NCBI GenBank assembly: GCA_016788295.1
Contig: JAEUSY010000005.1
Span: forward strand, 83,583 to 147,582
DNA: 64,000 nt
Direction of reading: 5' to 3'
Source: Flavobacteriales bacterium
Lineage (GTDB): Bacteria; Bacteroidota; Bacteroidia; Flavobacteriales_F; PHOS-HE28
The notes beneath the pieces are model-generated. The model was not told the DNA's origin and made no database searches. It saw only the letters and a list, made by a program, of their open reading frames with translations. Numbering within the stretch: the stretch's first letter is position 1; each line of letters begins with the position of its first letter. Shown here one piece after another: positions 50,753-61,400 of the stretch. The translations under genes were made by a program, and so were the position numbers.

Positions 50753-51765
50753 AACAGGTCATACGCCCTGATCGCCACTGGCCGGTCACATCATCGCATG
50801 CGATGGATCGCTTCTACTTGGTACTTTACCTGCTCGGGTCGTTCGCCGGGATGCTGTGCTGGTCGCCATCACATGCACAGACGGCTGTCTTTCATCCACA
50901 AGCGGGGCAAACCTACGACTGCTCCAACCCGATCCCCTTCTGCAACGATGTTTCGATCGCACATCTTCCAATTCACTCTACGCACCTATGGTTCACATTC
51001 ACGGTACCATCTGCTCAATACATCGAGATACAGATCTGGGGCGTCACCAGAATGCAACTCCATCAGATCACCGACCCGCTGGATCCCTGTCGAGGACTAT
51101 CGTGTAACGCTAATGAGGATTGCGGGATCACAAGCGACTCCAGCTACGTCTGCGGGTTCGGCGCCTTTCTGCAACCAGGCACCTATTACCTCTGTGTGCT
51201 GGCCGCACCCAAAGAGGACTTCCACTTCCTCGACCTCATCCAAGGCGACCTGGGCTGCGCACAAACGGATTGCGAGGATTGCCTGCCCAGCTTCATGCCA
51301 CTACCCGGCGAGGACTATGTGGTGAGCGCCTGGGTGAGGCAGGTGGACGCTCCCTTAGGCACCTTGAACTACACCACCCCGGCTGTGAACGTGAGCACAC
51401 CAGGTGGCACCTTGGACCTGACCTTCAGCCCCAGCATCGAACGTCCGGTGATCGAGGGTTGGCAGTTGATCGAAGGACGCTTCACCATGCCTTTGGGCAA
51501 CTGGCCTTTCGTGATCACGCTCAAGTGCTCCACCGGTGATTGCCTGTTCGATGATCTGCGCGTGTTCCCTGAGGATGGGAGCATGAAATGCTACGTCTAC
51601 GATGCCGTGAACCTGCGTTACGTAGCGGAGCTGGACGAACGCCACTTCGCCACCTTCTATGAGTACGATAACGAAGGCCGCCTGGTGAGGGTGAAGAAGG
51701 AGACCGAGCGCGGCATCATGACCATCCAGGAATCCCGGCAGAACGCTTCACACGTTGCCCCATGA
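50749..51765 (+). CDS. Small YD-tail protein, operon gene 5
   Basis: The 338-residue protein has a signal peptide (about 22-44, LVLYLLGSFAGMLCW...HAQ), a Cys-rich pre-peptidase-like or carbohydrate-binding-like sandwich (SNPIPFCNDVS; GTYYLCVLA; about 50-190), a second sandwich (EDYVVSAWVRQVD to KCSTGDCLFDDLRV), and then YVYDAVNLRYVAELDERHF plus FYEYDNEGRLVRVKKETERG. That ending normally forms the C-terminus of the large RHS-like shell protein in relatives, from memory, so here it appears split into its own secreted polypeptide. It overlaps both neighbours by ATGA. Confidence 0.75.
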   Translation: MKQVIRPDRHWPVTSSHAMDRFYLVLYLLGSFAGMLCWSPSHAQTAVFHPQAGQTYDCSNPIPFCNDVSIAHLPIHSTHLWFTFTVPSAQYIEIQIWGVTRMQLHQITDPLDPCRGLSCNANEDCGITSDSSYVCGFGAFLQPGTYYLCVLAAPKEDFHFLDLIQGDLGCAQTDCEDCLPSFMPLPGEDYVVSAWVRQVDAPLGTLNYTTPAVNVSTPGGTLDLTFSPSIERPVIEGWQLIEGRFTMPLGNWPFVITLKCSTGDCLFDDLRVFPEDGSMKCYVYDAVNLRYVAELDERHFATFYEYDNEGRLVRVKKETERGIMTIQESRQNASHVAP

Positions 51766-52484
51766 GCTACCGTTGCCTCCTTGCCTTGCTGCTGCTCGCC
51801 ACCAGCGCCACAGCCCAGGAATGGCGGACCGTGGACCGCGCTGAACTGGCCACATCCCTCGATGCCAGCGCAGCCAAGTTCAAGGCCTACCCCGCCTTCG
51901 AGTTCCGGAGCACGATCATGGCCTACACCAACAGCACCGACCGCGAACCCGCCGAACGGACCAGCACTGTGGTCTGGAAAATGGGTGATGGGGCCAAGGC
52001 CGAACACCTGGGCGTGATCAGCTACCAGAACAGCGAACTGAACGTGACCGTGGACCCCGAAGAACAAGTGATCATGGTGGCCGAACCGGTGGACTTCTTC
52101 GCACCGCTGGGCACGAACTACCGGGACATCGTGTTCGAGGCGGCCATCAGCATTGGCAAGGTCACCGACGCCACCGGCGTGCGCTACCGGGCGCGCTTCG
52201 CTGCCGGTGCCGACTTCGAGATCATCGAGTTCGCCTTTGACAAGGAGGGTTGGCTGCGCCGTGTGGAAGCCCACTGGGGCCGACCCGTGGCCCTGATCGC
52301 GGACAACCCGCTTTCCGCCCACGTAACCCCCAAGGTGGTGCTGGAGCTCGGTCTGCCCAAACGCCTGGCGCCGGGCGCGGTGAACGTATCTCCCGCGCAG
52401 GCCGTGGTGGTCCACAACGGAACCCTGCAGCCTGCCGCAGCCTACCAAGGCTACACCCTCATCGATAACCGCCTCCACCCATGA
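51762..52484 (+). CDS. Secreted LolA-like protein, operon gene 6
   Basis: The 240-residue protein has a signal peptide (MSYRCLLALLLLATSATAQ). The mature part has the strand sequence of a LolA/LppX-like half-barrel (FEFRSTIMAYTNST, then STVVWKMGDGAKAEHLG, then EEQVIMVAEP, then ATGVRYRARFAAGADFEIIE), which in relatives binds lipids, though sequence alone is weak evidence. No catalytic motif is seen. It is joined by ATGA overlaps to both gene 5 and gene 7, so it is made in fixed ratio with them, and a chaperone or assembly role is conceivable. Confidence 0.65.
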   Translation: MSYRCLLALLLLATSATAQEWRTVDRAELATSLDASAAKFKAYPAFEFRSTIMAYTNSTDREPAERTSTVVWKMGDGAKAEHLGVISYQNSELNVTVDPEEQVIMVAEPVDFFAPLGTNYRDIVFEAAISIGKVTDATGVRYRARFAAGADFEIIEFAFDKEGWLRRVEAHWGRPVALIADNPLSAHVTPKVVLELGLPKRLAPGAVNVSPAQAVVVHNGTLQPAAAYQGYTLIDNRLHP

Positions 52485-55400
52485 ACGTGCGCCGATCCGG
52501 TAGCCTGATGCGTCGCGCGGCGATGCTCCTGGCCTTGTGCCTCCCGGCCCTGGTGGCCATGGCCCAGCCTTCCATCGAGTGGACGCGCCCTTGGCCTGCG
52601 GACACCTCCACGGTGGTGGTGAGCAAGAACGACAGCACCACCCTCTCGTGGAACCGCCCATCCGGCATCATCGTATCCCACGGGATCGAGGACCGCATCC
52701 TGCTGAAGAGGGACCCGCGCCGGACCCTCACCACCACGCCCATGGATGTGCACGTGACCATTGGCGTGCGGGCCCTGACCAATCCCGACCACGGGGACTA
52801 CAACGCTGGTGACGACAGCACCACCTATCAGGTGTTCGACCTGTATATCGGCGTGCGCGGCGCCGACCTGGCACCCGCCGGGCTGGACCGTACGCTTGAC
52901 CGGATCGACCAGGCCGGCAAACACTTCAGTGATGCGCATGCGTTCACCGTGAAGCTGCTCGACATCGAGGTGAACGAAGGAAGCGGCTATACCGCGGTGA
53001 ACGAACTGCCCGAGGGCATCTACTTCGACCTCTACCTGCTGTGGCGGCGAGACCCGCCCTTGAACCTGAACAATGGCCCGACCAACCCGGCCTCCGCTTA
53101 CATCGCCTGCACCGGCCCTGGCACGGCCACCAACGCGTATGAACTGGAGCTGAGCTGGACAGGCCAGACAGGCGCACTGCGATACGATGTGGAATGGACC
53201 TGGGTGGACGACTACGACTACGTACCCGCCACGGGCACAGTGGCTACGGGCGCGCTCCCTGACTCGCACATCCACTATGACCTGGACCGCAACGCCAGCC
53301 GTGCCACGGTGAACTCCACACAGACCTACTATCGGCTCCCCCTGCTCTACGACCGAGGATACATCGTATGGCGAGTGCGTAGTGTGGGGGCTGCGCCTGG
53401 ACAGCCAGGGCTGTTCGTCCACACCGCATGGTCAGGACCCGCATTGCCCAGCGGCACGGTAGGGTCGATCACCCCGACACAGTACCGCGTGCAAGTGGCG
53501 GCCCACCATGCCAGCAAGAACTGGCAGGTGACCACCAGCTTCGCCGAGGAAGGCAAGCGCAAGGAGGTGATGACCTATGCCGATGGCACCAGCAGGGCCC
53601 GGCAGATGGTGACCCGCAACAACTCCCTCTACGTGCCCATCATCGGCGAGACCGTTTATGACGCCACCGGGCGCGCTGCGGTGCAGGTGATGCCCGTGCC
53701 CAAAGTGAAGGATGGCTGCCTGACCGCTGGACAGAGCTGGGCGCCGATCGACTACAACCCGGACTTCAACATGGAGGATAGCCTGGGCTCCTCCAGCCGG
53801 TTCGACTATTGGGACCTACAGTTGCAGCCCAATAGCTGCGACCTGCAGGCAGGAGCATTGCACACCGTGAACGGAGCAGAACGCTACTACTCCGAAGCGT
53901 TCGCCACGGACAATGCGGCGATCATAGAAGCACCGGACCACCTGCCCCGTGCAGAGGGCTACGCTTACGCACAGACCCAGTACACACGCGACAACACCGG
54001 ACGTGTGCGCAAACAAGGCGGTGTGGGGGCCACCTTCCAGCTCAACGGCCATGCCACCACTACGTACTACGGCAAGCCGGAGCAGATCCAATTGGACCGT
54101 CTCTTCGGCTCCGAGGCAGGCTACTCCATGCACTACCAGCGCATTGTTACCGTGGACCCCAACGGCCAGGCCTCGGTGACCTATGTGGACATGTTCGGGC
54201 GCACGGTGGCCACCGCCCTCTCCTGCCTGGAAACCACCAGCGGTCTGGAAGAACTGGAGCATGAGCCTGTGGAACTCACCACGGACCTGTTCTCCGGTCT
54301 GCCCAGCACCTCCCCTCAATTGGGACAGCGGCGGGGCGATGAGCTCTTCTTCACCACCCAGTTCGCGGTGGCGTGCTCATCCACCTACGAGTTCACCTAT
54401 GGTGTGCAGCCCTTGATGCTCGAGGACAATTGCTGGGGCAATGAGAACCGCCTGTGCCCGAACTGCGTGTACGAGCTCACCATCCGGATCGTGAATGAGT
54501 GCGGTGAACAGGTGTTCCAATACCCGCCTGTCAATGCGCCGGCCATCGTTGGACATGTGCAATCCAGCGGACCGGAAGGCCTTGTGCCCAGCTTCATCTG
54601 CTGGGAGGAGGGCCCCGCGTACCACACGGCCCCACCTGCCGACCTGGTCGCGGACCTGCCTCCGGGCGAATACACACTGACCAAGAGCCTTCGCTTGCAC
54701 ACGGGTGCACGAGACCACTTCGTGCAGCAACTGCTGGACCCCGCCAACAATGACACGGCCTGTTTCCGGACCCTGGATGAGTTCATTGATGAGGCCATCC
54801 AGAACGTGGGCCTCGAGGGCTGCGATGTGGGCTGCGCGGCATGTTTTGAAGCCTTGGGCAGCCTCGAAGATTTCCTCGCCAGCGGGCAGGGTACCGAAGC
54901 TGAATATCAAGCCCTTCGGCAGGAATGCGACGAACTGTGCCGGGTGGACAGCTGGTGCGATGTGCTGCTGATGAACATGCGCGCCGACATGGAACTGCAA
55001 GGGCAATACGGCCGCTTCGAGTGGGACGGCAACACCGCCAACGCGCCAAGCTTCCCGGACCGCACCTCGGTCTTCATCCCGGAATATGAAGGCAGCAGCA
55101 TCCTGCGCGACAAGTTCACCCACACGGTCACGCCCACGGCATGGAACGAGATCAACTGGGGCCTGGGACTGTGGCGCCAACCCTGGCTGGAGCTGGACGG
55201 GCAGGTGTTCCAGGAATACCGCGACATGAACGGCGATCCGGCCCGCATCCCTGTGGAACCCGATGGCGCCAACTTCACACCAGAGGTGGTGGATGTGAAC
55301 GCCGTGGTGCAGGAGGGTCCGAACACGTGCACCACCACCCCACAGAACCTGGCATTGGTGCAGGACTTCCTCGACGCTTGGGAAAGCGGCTGGGAGCGTT

Positions 55401-58400
55401 CGTTGGTCCGTTTCCATCCGGAGTATTGCTACTACATGGATTGCAGGCAGTATGGTCAGCCGAACAGCGCAGAAGACCCCATGACCAGCGACGCGTTCGA
55501 CGGCAAACTGACCCTGGCCAATACCGCGAGCGAGGCTTTTGAGCTCGGTCTGGTCAATAGTTCTGGACAACCTGTATTCCTCGGTGCTGATCCGTTCATC
55601 ACGAACAGCATTTACGACCCCTATGGCGCCGAGCTACAGGCACGCATCAACTTGTACTACTCCGCCGGCGGGTCGAACTACAGCATGGTACAGATGGCCG
55701 CCATCACGGCCCGCTGCAACGGGGTGTATTCAGGCCCGGCCTGTACCGATTTCGGCACCGGGAGCATGGAGCTCCGCGATGCCGAATGGGCCGCCCTGCG
55801 CGGCTTCTATCGCTCGGTGAAGTATGAGCTACAGTTGCGCCGGGCCGAGGCGAGCGTGAAGGATTGTGCGTGCGCGGGGCTGAACTACTGCATCGGCGAG
55901 GACGACCTGAACGACTGGTGGTACCGCATGCTGGCCATGGGGCCGAGCAACTGGTGGCAGAACTGGGGTTCGCAGCCGCAGTTCCAAGGGTGCCAGCCCT
56001 GCCATGTATCGCGCTTCCCCCACTACAGCAACAAGGAGAAGCGGGTAAACGATCCGGGCCAATTGCCGGGCCTGCACCAGAGCCCCATGGAACTGGCCTA
56101 TCAGAACTTCCTGCAGACCGGGCAGTGCCCTTTGGCCACCGCTTGGGTGCAGCTCTTCCTGGAGCTCGCCAACAGGGTGGATCACCCGCTCGCGAACGGA
56201 GGCTCCATCCAACTTCAGAACTCGCCTGGATGGGCAGCCGTCCATCTGGCACTGAACAACATGGAGATGGGCACCACGCCGCCCGCCGCCGACCTCAACA
56301 TTTTCAACTTGGCTTCAGAAATAGTGCTGTCCACGACATCTGGATGTGATGTTACACTGTACACTCCCACCGGCGCCACGGATTTCGCATGGGACCGCAT
56401 CACGCACATCAGCACCTTGGTGGCCGACCCCAACTCGTATGCCTTCACGCTGCATGTGTACTACAACATGAGCGATGGCACACCCGCAGTGACCCCGGTG
56501 GAAGGCGTGATGTGTGCACAATTCGACCTCGCGCCCTGCAACTTCCCAAGGGTGTGCGAACCCAACCAACTGGCCTTTGGGGTGCAGGACCTGTTCAACA
56601 TGGTGAAGAGCGGCGGCCAATGGATGGCAGCCCCGCTCGCCTTGAGCAGCTATGTGCCACCGGGCGCCTCAACACCGGCGCAGGAGCTCCTCAGTCAGTC
56701 GGTCAAGGCCTGGTTCACGACAACTCCCGACCTGAGCTGGAGCTACTCCGCTACAGGTCCGAAGATCTACGTGCGCGACCTGAACGCACCGGGCACCGTG
56801 CGTTTCCGATTCGATATCCTCGAGGCCGAACCCGTATCCTTTGCCTTCAACGCCGCCACTTGGGCCACCGTAGCCTATTTCGGCAACATCACGGGCGACC
56901 ACGAGAACTTCTTCACGGTTCAAGGTTTCGATGGCACCGGCAACGTGACCGTATCCCTGCGCTGCCAGGCCTGGTTCGAGGAGAACGGCGATGTGCGGCC
57001 CGTGGCCTTGGGGCTTTGTGGCCTGCCTGAGAACGCCCTCTGTACCGACCCGCAGTTTACCCTGGACGACCAACTGGCGCAGGTGTTCCAGGACCTGATC
57101 TACGGCACAGGGCTGAACACCTCCACCGTGGACCTGTTCAGCAGCCCGAACATGACGGACGCGCTGGCCTGGACCCTATGCCCTCCCGGGCCAACAGCCC
57201 AAACGCCTGTGGCGGCACCGGGTGATGTGGCCACGTACACCAACCTATACAAGGTGGACGTGTGCGAATGCCTGACCGTGAGCGTACCCCGCAGTGGTGG
57301 CCTACCTGTTGGTACGGGCCTGGACCTCGAAGGCATCACGCCGATGAACAGTACGACCGAAGGGACCTTCACCACCTTCCGGGTACCCATCCTACCGAAT
57401 GGCCTTCAGTTCGTGACGTTCTCCAGTAGCTGCCACACGTTCGCCTCCTGCGACACCTGCCGAACGCGGCCACGGGACGCGCAAAGCCTGATCGGGCTCA
57501 ACGATGAGCAGCTCCTGGCCCAACAGGTGCTCAACACGGACAGCATTTGGGACCACTACCAACAGTACCTCGCTGCGGTGGACTCCCTGAACGAACGGCT
57601 GGGACCTGCCGTGGCCGATAGCGGCCATGTGACGGCGCTGAGCTACGGCGAGTTCCGGCGCAAGGGCTACTGGCACAGCCTCAAGGCCTACCAGCACTAC
57701 CTGCGCAACTACAAGCCCACCATCGACAACCCCACCTACCTGCATCAGCTGGATTCCTTCGTGGTGGCGCACAGCAATGCACTGAATGTGAAGGCCGAGT
57801 ACAAGCGCTACGTCAGCGCCGTGGAGCACTACAACACCCTGGCGGCGGCCGCTGCACAACCCACCGTCACCCCGGCGGGTGACAGCCTCTTCACCGCACT
57901 GCTCCTGGCCGACATCGTACCCGACTATGTGGACCTGCTCGACGGCCTCACCCCTGCAGCCATCCTTCCGCCGGACATCGCCACCCTGGCCGACATGGAT
58001 GGCGATGACCCCTGTGTTAACCTCTACCTGAACACCTATCTACCCGCCTACTGGCACTTGGCTACGGACAGTACAGGCCGATGCCCCGACCTCCAGAAGT
58101 ACGCCCCATTGGTCTCCTACAAGGAGTTCCTGGCGGCCAATATCTGTTGCTCGGACAGCGGGTTGGTGGTGTTCGACCAGTACATCCAGCAATTCCTGGT
58201 GGATTCCCTGAAGTGCCCCAGTTACTTCCCCCAACTGAAGGAGTGCGGCAACGATAGTTTGGGAATAAGCGCCTTGAAGAAAGTGGGCGAGGACTGTCAA
58301 TACTTATACAGCCTGTGGTTCAATGATGTGAAGAAATACATGGGGCCACCACCTGTTCCGTATCAGGTCCATACGGGGATCGTCCTGGACCTGACCTATT

Positions 58401-61400
58401 TGAGCTTTGAGGAGTTTGCCCAGGCAGGACTGTGCGAATGCGTTCAGGAGTACCTCACCTACCTGAAACCCTACCTCAGCTGGAACAACGGGCTTCCAGG
58501 CACACCCATCAACACCGACCCGACCACTACACTACCGAACGGCGATCCCTCCCTTCCTCCCCTCCTCTCCATCGATGAGTACTGCAACGGCGGACCGAAC
58601 GACTGCGAGGACCACTTCCGCGCATATGTGACCACGGTACGTGCGTTCAATGGGTCAGCCTACAGTGACTCGATGGCCTTCGATCTGCGGAACGACTTCA
58701 CCAAATTCAGCGATTTCGAGGAGGCCAAGCTCTGCTGGTGCGTAGAGGCCTACAACGCCTACCTGCAAGGCTATCTCCACTGGACCGCCGAGTCGGGCAA
58801 TTGGCCTAGGCCCTTGACCATCCAGGAATTCTGCCGCAGCCGCACAGGGCCGGATTGCTCGGACATGTACCACCTTTATGTGACCCGGCTTATCACACTG
58901 CAACCGGTCGTGGAGCAGATCAATGGGGCTTTCAACAACGAGTTCAAGCTCTTCATCGTGGATAAGAAGACCTTCGACCTCTATGGCCTCTGCTGGTGTG
59001 TGAAAGCCTACCTGGCGCGCTTGGAGCTCTATCTCTCCGACCCGGAAACCTACATGGCGGAACTGGAGAATGAGGAGAACCATGTGTGGAACTTGCTGAA
59101 ATTCTGCACCATCCCCACCCCCTGCCCGCCGCAGGACCCCATACCGCCCACCCCGTCGCTACCCATCGAGCAGTCCGCATGCGTGTGCTGTGATGAGCTC
59201 ACCGCCATCGCCACCCTGAACGCACACAGCGCCTACGAGGCCTACATCGACTCCCTTACGCGCAACATCACCGAACGCTACACCGAGACCTGCCTGGGCG
59301 CTGCGGAGACCTTCCGCATGAACTTCCCCGACCAGGAACACCACTATACCCTCTACTACTACGACCAGGCCGGCAGCTTGGTGCGCACCGTACCGCCCGA
59401 AGGGGTGCAGCTCACGGACATCGTACACCCCAATGACAGTGTGGCCGTGCGCATTGCCCGCGACCGTACACAAGGTGTACACAGCTACTTCACCGACCAC
59501 CGGCTCACCAGCGACCACGTGTACAACAGCCTGGGGCAGCCCATCCGCAGTTCCATGCCCGACCAGGACCCGCGGAACGAATGGAAGAGCACCACCCCGC
59601 TGGGCCTGGCGGAAGGCATGACCATCACCGGCGTCACCTTCGGCGAGGGGGGCAAGGGCTTCCTGAGCGGTTACCTCAGTGGCGACCGTGGCCTGGCCTA
59701 CACCACCACCGATGGGGGCCTTACCTGGCAGCGCAGCAATGGGCTGGTGGGTGCCGACCTCTACGGGGTGCACTATCCCACCCCCACGGATGGGTATGCA
59801 GTGGGCGACCACGGCACCCTGCTGCGCACCACCAACGGCGGCGCCTCGTGGTCCTTGTTGCCCAACGCCCTGCTGGAAACACGGCCCGCCCTGCGCGATG
59901 TGCGCTTCATCTCCGCCACCGACGGCCTGATGGTGGGCCTCAATGGCGATGCGGCCTTCACCACCAACAGTGGCACCAGCGTCACCACCATCACCGGCCT
60001 GGGCACCGACCACCTATATGGCGCGGGCTTCGATGGCACCCACTTCTACCTGGGCGGCTCCACCAACGATGGCACCACCGGCCGCCTCTACACCCGTGCG
60101 GGCCTGGACGCCAGCGGATGGAACCAAGTGGCCGACACCCGCACCGCCGCTGAGCTCACCTGCGGCCAGGCCGCCACCACTACCGACATCTACGTGGCCG
60201 GCCACTACGGCGTATTGCTCCACAGCAGCAATGGCGCCCAGTGGACCACCCGACGCACCGGCACCACGTGGGATTTCATCGATGTGGCCTTCCGCAATGC
60301 CGACCATGGGGTGGCCATTCTGGACAGTGTGGGAGAGCGCGGCGTGCTGCGCCACACCACCGATGGCGGCGCCACCTGGCACCCCGTGGCCGACCTGCCC
60401 CACAGCGACCTGCGGGACCTCTACCTGGTCCGCACAGAACCCGCCGTTACCGAAGTGCTGGCCGTGGGTGCTGGGGGACGTGTGTTCCGGCTGTTCCTGG
60501 GGGTGAATGGCGACAACGAGGCCACGATGGGCTGGGCACAGGTACAGGGGCTCGGCACCACCGCCGACCTTACACGCTGCTGGGCGGCCTACGAAGGCAC
60601 CGCCCTGCGGGCCATGGTGGTGAACGGCAACACCGCGTACATCAGCCTGAACCTGACCGCACAGCCCGTGGCATGGACCACCCATTCGCTGGGCGCCTGG
60701 CAGGCCACCGATGTACTCGGCTTATTCTCCGGCGGCCAATGGCGCATGATCCTGGCCGCAACGAACGGAAGCACCCAACGCTACCTCACCAGTGCGTGGA
60801 ACATGACCGGATCACCCAGCTGGTCCACCTCTACCGCCACCAACGTGGGCCGCATCGCCCTGCGCAGCGACAACAAAGCCGTGGTGAGCGTGAACGGCGC
60901 GGCCGCCCTGCTCGTGGACCTGAGCAACAACACATTCCCCGTCACGTCCCTCACGGCCGTGAACACGCCGCCCACGGCAAGCAACGCCTTGATCACCCTC
61001 CCCACAACTGAAGAAGTGGTGAGCGCTGGGCCCACCGGCAGTTTGTTCATCGCCAACATACCGAGCGGCACCACCTGCACGTGGACCAACACGAGCACCA
61101 AGATCACCCCCCTGCCCATACACGCCGTACACAAGGACGGCGGCTGGGCCGCTGCGGCCCAAGGCACCGTGCTGCGCAGGAACGGCACCAGCTGGACCGC
61201 CCTGCCCACCCGCACCGTGCAGGACCTGCGCGGCGTGGAGCCCATCAACGCCAACCTGATCGTGGCCGTGGGCGATGAGAGCGCCGTGCTCCGCATGGAC
61301 CCCGCCGCCCCCAGCACCTACAACGCACCCACCGTGATGCCCAGTGGCACGCTGCACGCCGTGCGCGCCATGGGCAACGCCGTACACCTGGCGGCCGATG

